This document shows, in pieces, positions 1 to 9,050 of a DNA stretch of 64,000 bases. Source of the stretch: Pseudomonas sp. UBA4617 (GTDB lineage: Bacteria > Pseudomonadota > Gammaproteobacteria > Pseudomonadales > Pseudomonadaceae); assembly GCF_002386445.1 (NCBI RefSeq), contig NZ_DGIR01000039.1, forward strand, positions 115,190-179,189, in the 5' to 3' direction. Numbering within the stretch: the stretch's first letter is position 1; every line of letters begins with the position of its first letter. The notes under the pieces were generated by a model that worked only from the letters and a program-made list of their open reading frames with translations, was not told where the DNA came from and searched no databases. The translations under genes and the position numbers were made by a program.

Positions 1-2518
1 GCAGGCGTTCGCTGGCGGCCTTCTGCATGGTGGTGTGGAACATTTGGGTGGTGTTGCGCCCGGAATCCTTGGCCCGGTACAGGGCGATATCGGCACGCTT
101 GAGCAGGTCGGCCGGTGTGGCGCCGTGGTCAGGGATCAGCGCGACGCCGATGCTGGGCGTCACCTGCAGGCGCTGGCCGTCCAGTGACATCGGTTCGGCC
201 AGCAGTTCACGCAGGGTATCGGCCAGTTCACGAACTTTTTCTTCGACCGCATCACGGCTGCCCTCCAGGCCGCTCAGCAACACCACGAATTCGTCACCAC
301 CCAGGCGTGCCACGGTGTCTTCCAGGCGTACGCTGGCTTCCAGCCGCGCGGTGATGATCTTCAGCACCGTGTCGCCCACCGGGTGGCCCAGCGAGTCGTT
401 GATGTGCTTGAAATGGTCGAGGTCGAGGAACAGCAGCGCGCCGCGCAGGTTGTGGCGCTTGAGCAGGGCGATCTGTTGGCTCAGGCGGTCCATCAGCAAG
501 GCGCGGTTGGGCAGGTTGGTCAACGGGTCGTGGTAGGCCAGGTGGCGAATCTGCGCTTGTGCGTTCTTCAACTGACTGACATCGCGGGCGTTCAGCAGCA
601 GGCAGTCGACCTCGTTGAGGGTGATGGGCTCGACCGACACCTCCACGGTGAGGATATCGCCACGCTTGTTGCGCCCGAGCATCTCGCGGTGGTGCACCCG
701 GCCGCGCTCGCGCAGTTCTGCCAGCAGGGCGCTGCGTTGCTTGTCGTCAGCCCAGATGCCCACCTCGTACACCGTGCGGCCGACCACTTCGGCGGCGCTG
801 TAGCCAGTCAGCCGGCAGAAGCCGTCGTTGATTTCCAGGTAACGGCCGCTGTAGCGTTCGGTGATGGTGATCGCGTCGGGGCTGGAGTGGAAGGCCTTGG
901 CGAACTTCTCCTCGCTGGACTTGAGCGCTGCCTCGGCCCGCTGCTGCTGGGTGATATCGCGCAGGGTCGTCACGCTGCAGGGCTGGCCATCGACAGTGAT
1001 GAGGCGGCTGGAAATCACGCAGGTCAACGGTGCACCGTTGCGGTGGTTGACCACCACGGCTACGTTGCTCAGGGCCTGCTCACGGATCACTCGCTCGATG
1101 CGTTGCGCACGCTCGAAGGTCTCGGCCCACAAGCCGATTTCCTCGGCGGTGCGGCCAATGACCTGGTCTGCGCCCCAGCCGAAGGTCTGGGTGAACGCCG
1201 GGTTGATCTCGATGAACTGGCCGGTGTCCTGGCGGTTGACGCAGATGGGGTCGGGGCTGACCTGGAACAGGCTGGCGAACTTCTCTTCCGAAGCGCTCAG
1301 GCGCTGCTCGCGTTCCACCTGGTCGGTGATGTCGAGCAAGGTGCCGGCCATGCGCAGCGGGTTGCCCTGCTCGTCGCGGTACAGCCGGGCGCGGCTTTCG
1401 ATATAGCGCGAAACGCCGTTTTCCAGTTGAACCTGGTAGGTGATCTGGTAATTGCCGGCGGGCCCTTCGCGCAGGCTGCGGTAGGCCTGGCGCATCACGT
1501 TGCGCTCCTGCTCCGGCACACCTTCGAAAAACGCGTCGAACGATTCGTGAAAGGGGATCGGCGGCAAGCCGTGCAGCTGTGCGGCGCGGGCAGAGCCATA
1601 GAGCATGCCGCTGGGGATATGCCAGTCCCAGGTACCCAGCTGTGCCGAGTCCAGGGCCAGATCGAGGCGCTCCTGGCTGTCCTTCAGGGCCTGCTCGGCG
1701 CGTTTGCGCTCGGTGGTGTCCATGAAGGTACTGAGGAGATAGGTCACACCCTCCAGCTCAATGCCCTGGGTGCAGAGGATGCCGTCATGTATCTTGCCGC
1801 CGACGGCGCGGAACTGGACTTCCAGGCTCAGCGGGCCGCTGTTGTGACGGGCCAATTCCAGCAGTTGGTGGCGCTGTTCGGGGTTGGCCCACAAGCCCAG
1901 TTCCAGGCTGGTCTTGCCGATCACCTGGCTGCCGGGCCAGCCGAACATGTTTTCGAAGTGCTGGTTGACCTCGAAAATCATGCCGTCGTCGCGACGGGTC
2001 AGCAGGATGGCGTTGGGGCTGAGGTGAAACAGGGTGGCGAAGCGCTTTTCCGAGTTGATCAGTGCCGTTTCCCGTTCGCGCTGGCGGGTGATTTCACGAA
2101 TGACCCCGATCATCTGCGGGCGACCTTGCCGGTCGTGGGTCAGGCTGCCGTTGATTTCCAGCCAGTGCAGGCTGCCATCGGGCCAGCGGATGCGGTGGCG
2201 CATGGCTTTTTCTGCCGGCTCGCCGTTGACCACGGCCTGGAACAGTTGGCGGGTACGGGCGCGGTCCTCCTCCGGCAGCAGGTCGAGGTAGTCGATATCG
2301 CTGGGTAGTGGCTTGTGCGGGTCGAAGCCGAACAGCGCCTGGGTGCCACGCGACCAGCTCACCCGGCCGGTCTGTATGTCCCACAGCCAGGCGCCCAGCC
2401 GGGCCCCGTTGAGTGCGGCCAGCAGTTGCGGGGCGTTCTGCCAGGCCTGTTCCGACTCTTGGGGATCGACCGCCGGGATACGCGGCAGGCGCGGAAAACG
2501 GTTCGCTGATTTGGGCAT
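1..2518 (-). CDS. Multi-PAS GGDEF protein, partial (probable PAS5-GGDEF-EAL)
   Basis: Open reading frame on the minus strand starting at the ATG at 2518 (MPKSANRFPRLP) and still open at the window edge; 839 codons are visible. Five PAS-type repeats can be followed at about residues 20-140, 150-265, 277-393, 403-520 and 530-646, each ending in an E/D-[IVT]-[TS] PAC-like motif (EITRQRERE, DTTERKRAE, DITDQVERE, DITQQQRAE, DVSQLKNAQ). A GGDEF domain follows with the intact motif at 740-744 and an RxxD inhibitory site (RLED) five residues before it. The last visible residues (ALYRAKDSGRNT, then MFHTTMQKAASERL) match the linker that usually joins GGDEF to EAL, so a phosphodiesterase domain probably lies outside the window. 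No transmembrane segment is seen, so sensing is probably cytoplasmic. An active cyclase is likely; the ligands of the PAS domains are unknown. Confidence 0.9.
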   Translation of the reverse strand, partial: MPKSANRFPRLPRIPAVDPQESEQAWQNAPQLLAALNGARLGAWLWDIQTGRVSWSRGTQALFGFDPHKPLPSDIDYLDLLPEEDRARTRQLFQAVVNGEPAEKAMRHRIRWPDGSLHWLEINGSLTHDRQGRPQMIGVIREITRQRERETALINSEKRFATLFHLSPNAILLTRRDDGMIFEVNQHFENMFGWPGSQVIGKTSLELGLWANPEQRHQLLELARHNSGPLSLEVQFRAVGGKIHDGILCTQGIELEGVTYLLSTFMDTTERKRAEQALKDSQERLDLALDSAQLGTWDWHIPSGMLYGSARAAQLHGLPPIPFHESFDAFFEGVPEQERNVMRQAYRSLREGPAGNYQITYQVQLENGVSRYIESRARLYRDEQGNPLRMAGTLLDITDQVEREQRLSASEEKFASLFQVSPDPICVNRQDTGQFIEINPAFTQTFGWGADQVIGRTAEEIGLWAETFERAQRIERVIREQALSNVAVVVNHRNGAPLTCVISSRLITVDGQPCSVTTLRDITQQQRAEAALKSSEEKFAKAFHSSPDAITITERYSGRYLEINDGFCRLTGYSAAEVVGRTVYEVGIWADDKQRSALLAELRERGRVHHREMLGRNKRGDILTVEVSVEPITLNEVDCLLLNARDVSQLKNAQAQIRHLAYHDPLTNLPNRALLMDRLSQQIALLKRHNLRGALLFLDLDHFKHINDSLGHPVGDTVLKIITARLEASVRLEDTVARLGGDEFVVLLSGLEGSRDAVEEKVRELADTLRELLAEPMSLDGQRLQVTPSIGVALIPDHGATPADLLKRADIALYRAKDSGRNTTQMFHTTMQKAASERL

Positions 2519-2557
2519 CGGTACCAGACCTTTGGCGTATGACGCGTCCTTGGGATG

Positions 2558-2580
2558 AAAAAACCGGGCTGACGACCGGT
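2558..2580 (-). terminator. Possible intrinsic terminator after the LysR gene
   Basis: Read on the minus strand, ACCGG-8 nt-CCGGT is followed by a run of six T, directly after the stop codon of the LysR gene. The stem is only five base pairs, so strength is uncertain. Confidence 0.45.
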
Positions 2581-3458
2581 CAGGCGGGCCCCGCGTGGCT
2601 GTCGAGCAAGGCCATGAAAGCCCTCGCTGCGTTCGATAGCGTACGCTCCGTGTGCAAAATGTAGCCTAGCTGGCGCGACAGCTGTATGCCCGGCAAAGCG
2701 ATGGGTGCAACCTGTTCGTCGAGCATGGTGCGCGGCAGCACGCTCCAGGCCAGGCCGATCGACACCATCATCTTGATGGTTTCCAGATAATTGGTGCTCA
2801 TGGCGATATTCGGGGTCAGGCCCTGGCTTTCGAACAGGCGCTGGACGATATGGTGGGTGAAGGTGTTGCCGCCCGGGAACACCGCCGGGTGACGGGCGAC
2901 GTCGGCCAGGCTGACCGCCTGGTTGGCGGCCAGTGTGTGCTCAGGAGCGGCCACGAAGTCCAGGGCGTCGTCCCACACCGGGATGGCCTTGACCAGGTGG
3001 TGTGGCTCGGGCGCAAGCGTGATCACGGCAATCTCGGCGCGGCCATGCAGAATTTCATCGTAGGCCTGTTCCGAATCCATGAACTGGATATCCAGTGCCA
3101 CGGCCGGGTATTGGCGGGTAAACGCCCGCAACAGCGGCGGCAGCCGGTGCAGGCCGATGTGATGGCTGGTGGCCAGGGTCAGGCGACCGCTGACTTCGCC
3201 AGTCAGGTTGGTCAGCGCACGGCGGGTATCATCGAGGACATTGAGGATCTGGTAGGCGCGGGGCAGCAAGGCGCGGCCAGCCTCGGTCAGGGTCACCTCG
3301 CGGCCCAGCCGGTCGAACAGGCGAACGTCCAGTTGCTGTTCCAGGCCGGCGATGCGCTTGCTGACCGCCGGCTGGGTCAGGAACAGGCGTTCCGCTGCCC
3401 CGGAAAAGCTGCCGGTCTCGGCAATCGCGATGAAGGCGCTCAGGTTGGCGAGGTCCAT
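2580..3458 (-). CDS. LysR-family transcriptional regulator beside leuC
   Basis: 292 aa, usual LysR length. The N-terminal winged HTH is at about 1-60 (FIAIAETGSFSGAAERLFLT, QPAVSKRIAGLEQQL), followed by a substrate-binding domain from about 90. The start has CAGGAATT about 9 nt upstream of the ATG. It is divergent from leuC with a 130-bp gap containing two A/T-rich dyads, the standard layout for a LysR protein controlling its neighbour. A regulator sits at this place next to leuC in other pseudomonads. Control of leuC and the effector are inferred from position only. Confidence 0.88.
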   Translation of the reverse strand: MDLANLSAFIAIAETGSFSGAAERLFLTQPAVSKRIAGLEQQLDVRLFDRLGREVTLTEAGRALLPRAYQILNVLDDTRRALTNLTGEVSGRLTLATSHHIGLHRLPPLLRAFTRQYPAVALDIQFMDSEQAYDEILHGRAEIAVITLAPEPHHLVKAIPVWDDALDFVAAPEHTLAANQAVSLADVARHPAVFPGGNTFTHHIVQRLFESQGLTPNIAMSTNYLETIKMMVSIGLAWSVLPRTMLDEQVAPIALPGIQLSRQLGYILHTERTLSNAARAFMALLDSHAGPA

Positions 3459-3486
3459 GGGCAGAATTCCTGTTGGTTATCCAAAG

Positions 3487-3514
3487 CATAAAAATTATGA
3501 ATTTGAGTTATTCA
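3487..3514. promoter_or_regulatory. Two overlapping dyads in the LysR-leuC divergent promoter
   Basis: CATAA-3 nt-TTATG at 3487-3499 is followed by TGAAT-7 nt-ATTCA at 3498-3514, in an A/T-rich patch of an otherwise GC-rich region. A candidate leuC promoter overlaps the second dyad: TTGAGT at 3504-3509, 16 nt, TAGCAT at 3526-3531. The arrangement fits a LysR activator site touching the -35 element. Inference from sequence and layout. Confidence 0.45.
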
Positions 3515-3588
3515 ATCTAACGCCCTAGCATCGACCGCACAAGCCAAGGGGTCTTTGGCATAGAAAGACGCTGATGAGGAACAGTCTG

Positions 3589-5022
3589 ATGGCTGGCAAA
3601 ACGCTCTACGACAAACTCTGGGAAGCCCATGAGGTCAAGCGCCGTGATGACGGCTCGTCCCTGATCTACATCGATCGCCACATCATTCACGAAGTGACGT
3701 CGCCCCAGGCCTTCGAAGGCCTGCGCCTGGCCAACCGCAAGCCCTGGCGCATCGATGCCAATATCGCCACGCCGGACCACAACGTGCCGACCACGCCGGA
3801 GCGCAAGGGCGGTATCGAAGCCATCGTCGACCAAGTGTCGCGCCTGCAGGTGCAGACCCTCGACGAAAACTGTGACGAATACGGCATCGTCGAATTCAAG
3901 ATGAACGACGAGCGCCAGGGCATCGTCCACGTCATCAGCCCGGAGCAGGGCGCCACCTTGCCGGGCATGACCGTGGTCTGCGGCGACTCGCACACCTCCA
4001 CCCACGGCGCCTTCGGTGCCCTGGCTCATGGCATCGGTACCTCCGAGGTCGAGCACGTGCTCGCGACCCAGTGCCTGGTCGCCAAGAAAATGAAGAACAT
4101 GCTGGTGCGCGTGGAAGGCCAGTTGTCTGCCGGCGTTACTGCCAAGGACATCGTCCTGGCGGTGATCGGCAAGATCGGCACCGCCGGTGGCAATGGCCAC
4201 GCCATGGAGTTTGCCGGCAGCGCCATTCGCGAATTGTCGATGGAAGGCCGCATGACCATCTGCAACATGTCCATCGAAGCCGGTGCCCGCGTAGGCCTGG
4301 TGGCGGTGGACGATACCACCGTCGCCTATGTCGAAGGCCGCCCGTACGCGCCCAAGGGCGAGCAGTGGAAGCAGGCGGTCGCAGCCTGGAAAGGTCTGGT
4401 TTCCGACGCTGACGCGGTGTTCGACACCGTGGTCGAACTCGACGCTGGGCAAATCAAGCCGCAGGTCAGCTGGGGTACCTCGCCGGAAATGGTCCTGGCC
4501 GTCGATCAGCGCGTGCCGGACCCGGCTGCCGAGCCTGACCTGATCAAGCGTGGTTCGATCGAGCGAGCCCTCAAGTACATGGGCCTGGCCGCCAATCAAG
4601 CGATCACCGACATCAAGCTTGACCGCGTGTTCATCGGCTCGTGCACCAACTCGCGCATCGAAGACTTGCGCGCCGCGGCCGCGATCGCCAAGGGCCGCAA
4701 GGTCGCTGCCAACGTCAAGCAGGCGCTGGTGGTGCCGGGCTCGGGCCTGGTCAAGGCCCAGGCCGAGCGCGAAGGCCTGGACAAGATCTTCCTCGAAGCC
4801 GGTTTCGAATGGCGTGAACCAGGCTGCTCGATGTGCCTGGCGATGAACCCGGACCGCCTGGAGAGCGGCGAGCACTGCGCGTCCACCTCCAACCGCAACT
4901 TCGAAGGCCGCCAGGGCGCCGGTGGCCGTACCCACCTGGTCAGCCCGGCCATGGCCGCCGCCGCCGCGGTGACCGGCCACTTCATCGATGTCCGCGAGTT
5001 GATCCAAGGGAGCGCAGCATGA
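3589..5022 (+). CDS. leuC: 3-isopropylmalate dehydratase large subunit
   Basis: 477 aa. It catalyses isomerisation of 2- to 3-isopropylmalate in leucine synthesis together with LeuD. The aconitase-type [4Fe-4S] ligands are visible as Cys352 (GSCTNSRIEDL), Cys413 and Cys416 (CSMCLAMNPD). Typical N-terminus MAGKTLYDKLWEAHEV. An in-frame ATG at 3574 would add five residues, but GAGGA lies 8 nt before the ATG at 3589, which I take as the start. The stop overlaps the leuD start by 4 nt (ATGA), so the subunits are translationally coupled. Confidence 0.97.
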   Translation: MAGKTLYDKLWEAHEVKRRDDGSSLIYIDRHIIHEVTSPQAFEGLRLANRKPWRIDANIATPDHNVPTTPERKGGIEAIVDQVSRLQVQTLDENCDEYGIVEFKMNDERQGIVHVISPEQGATLPGMTVVCGDSHTSTHGAFGALAHGIGTSEVEHVLATQCLVAKKMKNMLVRVEGQLSAGVTAKDIVLAVIGKIGTAGGNGHAMEFAGSAIRELSMEGRMTICNMSIEAGARVGLVAVDDTTVAYVEGRPYAPKGEQWKQAVAAWKGLVSDADAVFDTVVELDAGQIKPQVSWGTSPEMVLAVDQRVPDPAAEPDLIKRGSIERALKYMGLAANQAITDIKLDRVFIGSCTNSRIEDLRAAAAIAKGRKVAANVKQALVVPGSGLVKAQAEREGLDKIFLEAGFEWREPGCSMCLAMNPDRLESGEHCASTSNRNFEGRQGAGGRTHLVSPAMAAAAAVTGHFIDVRELIQGSAA

Positions 5023-5663
5023 AAGCCTTTACCCAGCACACTGGCCTCGTCGCTCCGTTGGACCGTGCCAACGTCGACACCGACCAGATCATCCCGAAGC
5101 AGTTCCTCAAGTCGATCAAGCGCACCGGTTTCGGCCCCAACCTGTTCGACGAGTGGCGCTACCTGGACGTGGGCCAACCCTACCAGGACAACAGCAAGCG
5201 CCCGCTGAACAAGGAGTTCGTACTCAACCACGAACGTTACCAGGGTGCCAGCGTGTTGCTGGCGCGGGAGAACTTCGGTTGCGGTTCCAGCCGTGAACAC
5301 GCGCCGTGGGCGCTGGACGAGTACGGCTTCCGCAGCGTGATCGCGCCGAGCTTTGCCGACATCTTCTTCAATAACAGCTTCAAGAACGGCTTGCTGCCAA
5401 TCATTCTCAGCGATGAGGAAGTCGACGAGCTGTTCAAGCAGGTCGAAGCCAACCCGGGCTACCAGCTGGTCATCGACCTGCAGGCGCAGGCGGTGACCCG
5501 TCCGGATGGCAAGGTGCTGCACTTCGAGATCGACGCGTTCCGCAAGCACTGCCTGCTCAACGGCCTGGATGACATCGGCCTGACCCTGCAGGACAGCGAC
5601 GCGATCAAGGCCTTCGAAGGTAGCCACCGCGCAGCGCAGCCCTGGTTGTTCCGGGATGCCTGA
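5019..5663 (+). CDS. leuD: 3-isopropylmalate dehydratase small subunit
   Basis: 214 aa, the normal length for proteobacterial LeuD. It is the swivelling small-subunit partner of LeuC and carries the family signature (DTDQIIPKQFLKSI near the N-terminus, ENFGCGSSREHAPWAL in the middle). The frame is open much further upstream inside leuC, but the ATG at 5019 overlaps the leuC stop and matches the family N-terminus MKAFTQHTGLVAPLDRANVD. It is followed by a REP pair before the methyltransferase gene. Confidence 0.97.
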   Translation: MKAFTQHTGLVAPLDRANVDTDQIIPKQFLKSIKRTGFGPNLFDEWRYLDVGQPYQDNSKRPLNKEFVLNHERYQGASVLLARENFGCGSSREHAPWALDEYGFRSVIAPSFADIFFNNSFKNGLLPIILSDEEVDELFKQVEANPGYQLVIDLQAQAVTRPDGKVLHFEIDAFRKHCLLNGLDDIGLTLQDSDAIKAFEGSHRAAQPWLFRDA

Positions 5664-5680
5664 ATGATGGCGTTGGGTTT

Positions 5681-5778
5681 GCTGGCCTCATCGCCGGCAA
5701 GCCAGCGGCCACAGGACTACCGCAGGTTTGGATACTGTGGGTTTCCTGTGGTAGCTGGCTTGCCGGCGATAGAGGCAG
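5681..5778. repeat. Inverted pair of REP-type palindromes (REPIN-like)
   Basis: ATCGCCGGCAAGCCAGC at 5690-5706 is repeated in inverse orientation as GCTGGCTTGCCGGCGAT at 5754-5770, with further matching flanks (GGCC..CACAGG against CCTGTGG). Two inverted REPs with about 47 nt between them are the form in which Pseudomonas REP sequences spread. It lies between leuD and the methyltransferase gene and could act as an mRNA stabiliser or partial terminator. Confidence 0.8.
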
Positions 5779-5809
5779 TGAAGCAACCCGCAACCAAAAG
5801 GATCGAGAC

Positions 5810-6574
5810 ATGACCAGCAGTCAACACACCGATGTGGTCCAACGCCAGTTCGGCGAACAGGCCAGTGCCTACCTCAGCAGCGCCGTGCACGCCCAGGGCA
5901 GTGAATTCGCCCTGCTGCAGGCCGAACTGGCCGGGCAGGGCCACGCCCGCGTGCTGGACCTGGGCTGTGGTGCCGGTCATGTCAGTTTCCAGGTCGCCCC
6001 GCTGGTGGCGGAGGTGGTCGCCTACGACCTCTCGCAGGCCATGCTTGAGGTGGTCGCCAGTGCTGCTGCCGAGCGCGGCCTGGCCAATATCACCACCGAG
6101 CGCGGTGCTGCCGAACGCCTGCCGTTCGCCGATGCTGCGTTCGACTACGTCTTCAGCCGCTACTCCGCCCATCACTGGAGCGACCTGGGCCTGGCCCTGC
6201 GCGAAGTGCGCCGGGTGCTCAAGCCGGGCGGCGTGGCAGCCTTCATCGACGTCATGTCGCCGGGGAGCCCGTTGCTCGACACCTACCTGCAAACGGTGGA
6301 AGTGCTGCGCGATACCAGCCACGTACGTGACTACTCCGCCGCCGAATGGCAGCGCCAGGTCAGCGAGGCCGGCCTGCACGTGCGCAGCCACACCCGCCAG
6401 CCGCTGCGCCTGGAGTTCGGCAGTTGGGTCGAGCGCATGCGCACCCCCGAGCCGATGCGTGTGGCCATCCGCCAGTTGCAGCAAGCCATGGGCGAGGAAG
6501 TACGGCAGTATTACCAGATCGAGGCCGATGGTTCGTTCAGCACGGATGTGCTGGTGTTGTGGGCCGAGCGTTGA
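5810..6574 (+). CDS. Class I SAM-dependent methyltransferase (UbiE/Methyltransf_11 type)
   Basis: 254 aa, soluble. The SAM-binding fold is clear: motif I VLDLGCGAGHVSFQVA at about 48-63, an acidic residue at the end of strand 2 (VVAYDLSQ), then ERLPFADAAFDYVFSRYSAHHW and the LKPGG motif of strand 5. It lies between leuD and leuB, an insertion also found in this operon in other Pseudomonas. The substrate is not known, and nothing in the sequence ties it to leucine synthesis. Start: ATG preceded by AAAAGGATCGAGAC. Confidence 0.9.
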   Translation: MTSSQHTDVVQRQFGEQASAYLSSAVHAQGSEFALLQAELAGQGHARVLDLGCGAGHVSFQVAPLVAEVVAYDLSQAMLEVVASAAAERGLANITTERGAAERLPFADAAFDYVFSRYSAHHWSDLGLALREVRRVLKPGGVAAFIDVMSPGSPLLDTYLQTVEVLRDTSHVRDYSAAEWQRQVSEAGLHVRSHTRQPLRLEFGSWVERMRTPEPMRVAIRQLQQAMGEEVRQYYQIEADGSFSTDVLVLWAER

Positions 6575-6628
6575 GAACTTTTCGGTGCGGCCCGCTTGGC
6601 CGCACCGCGTGAATGGATAGAGGAAAGC

Positions 6629-7711
<1,083 letters not shown>

Positions 7712-7774
7712 TCTCTCTGGCCCGCCACCCCAAATTCCTGGTGGCGGCCCACTTTTAGCAAAGGTGTAGTTGCG

Positions 7775-8887
7775 ATGAAACGTGTAGGTCTGATCGGTTG
7801 GCGCGGTATGGTCGGTTCCGTGCTCATGCAGCGGATGCTGGAGGAGCAGGACTTCGACCTTATCGAGCCGGTGTTCTTCACTACCTCCAACGTCGGTGGC
7901 CAAGGCCCGAACGTGGGCAAGGATACTGCTCCCCTCAAGGACGCTTATTCGATCGAAGAGCTCAAGACCCTCGACGTGATCCTGACCTGCCAGGGCGGCG
8001 ACTACACCAACGAGGTCTTCCCCAAGCTGCGTGAAGCCGGCTGGCAGGGTTACTGGATCGATGCCGCTTCGTCCCTGCGCATGCAGGATGACGCGGTGAT
8101 CATCCTCGACCCGGTCAACCGCAAGGTCATCGACCAGCAGCTGGATGCCGGTACCAGGAACTACATCGGCGGCAACTGCACCGTCAGCCTGATGCTGATG
8201 GGCCTGGGTGGGCTGTTCGAAGCCGGCCTGGTCGAGTGGATGAGCGCCATGACCTACCAGGCGGCCTCGGGTGCCGGCGCGCAGAACATGCGTGAGCTGA
8301 TCAAGCAGATGGGCGCAACCCACGCTGCCGTGGCCGATGACCTGGCCAACCCGGCCAGCGCCATCCTCGACATTGACCGCAAGGTTGCCGAAACCATGCG
8401 CAGCGAAGCGTTCCCGACCGAGAACTTCGGTGTGCCGCTGGCTGGCAGCCTGATCCCGTGGATCGACAAGGAACTGCCGAACGGCCAGAGCCGCGAAGAG
8501 TGGAAGGCCCAGGCCGAGACCAACAAGATTCTCGGCCGCTTCAAGAGCCCGATCCCGGTGGACGGCATCTGCGTGCGCATCGGCGCCATGCGTTGCCACA
8601 GCCAGGCGCTGACCATCAAGCTGAACAAGGACGTGCCGCTCGCCGACATCGAAGGCATGATCAGCCAGCACAACCCCTGGGTGAAGCTGGTGCCGAACCA
8701 GCGTGAAATCAGCATGCAGGAGCTGAGCCCGACCAAGGTGACCGGCACCCTGAACATTCCGGTTGGCCGTTTGCGCAAGCTGAACATGGGGTCGCAGTAC
8801 CTCGGCGCGTTCACCGTGGGTGACCAGCTGCTGTGGGGCGCTGCCGAACCGCTGCGCCGCATGCTGCGGATTCTGCTGGAGCGCTGA
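7775..8887 (+). CDS. asd: Aspartate-semialdehyde dehydrogenase
   Basis: 370 aa, NADPH-dependent reduction of aspartyl phosphate, the branch point for lysine/diaminopimelate, threonine and methionine. GLIGWRGMVGSVL is the nucleotide-binding loop, the catalytic Cys135 lies in GGNCTVS, and the acid-base region is IGAMRCHSQAL. This is the Gram-negative E. coli/Vibrio type of Asd. AAGGTG lies ahead of the ATG. An intrinsic terminator follows. Confidence 0.97.
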   Translation: MKRVGLIGWRGMVGSVLMQRMLEEQDFDLIEPVFFTTSNVGGQGPNVGKDTAPLKDAYSIEELKTLDVILTCQGGDYTNEVFPKLREAGWQGYWIDAASSLRMQDDAVIILDPVNRKVIDQQLDAGTRNYIGGNCTVSLMLMGLGGLFEAGLVEWMSAMTYQAASGAGAQNMRELIKQMGATHAAVADDLANPASAILDIDRKVAETMRSEAFPTENFGVPLAGSLIPWIDKELPNGQSREEWKAQAETNKILGRFKSPIPVDGICVRIGAMRCHSQALTIKLNKDVPLADIEGMISQHNPWVKLVPNQREISMQELSPTKVTGTLNIPVGRLRKLNMGSQYLGAFTVGDQLLWGAAEPLRRMLRILLER

Positions 8888-8905
8888 TCGTTCCGGTTTG
8901 ACCGA

Positions 8906-8937
8906 AAACCCGTGCTGGCGACAGTACGGGTTTTTTT
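8906..8937 (+). terminator. Intrinsic terminator after asd
   Basis: AACCCGTgCTG-gcga-CAGtACGGGTT hairpin (one internal mismatch pair) followed by seven T, 19 nt after the asd stop. It closes the leuCD-leuB-asd unit. Confidence 0.85.
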
Positions 8938-9050
8938 ATGCCTGCATTTGTGCAGCCCCTGTCAGGCTTCCGCGAAGCGGCCAGCACAGACAAAACACTA
9001 CAATCCAAGTAAAGTGCCGCCCCCGCCGTTTCAGCAAAAGGATCTCCTCC

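Noticed and set aside
383..2308. A 641-codon plus-strand frame at the left end
   Set aside because: The opposite strand encodes five PAS domains and an intact GGDEF motif in one frame reaching the edge; the plus-strand product has no recognisable domain.
3517..5007. A 496-codon minus-strand frame opposite leuC
   Set aside because: Shadow of leuC, which has all iron-sulfur ligands.
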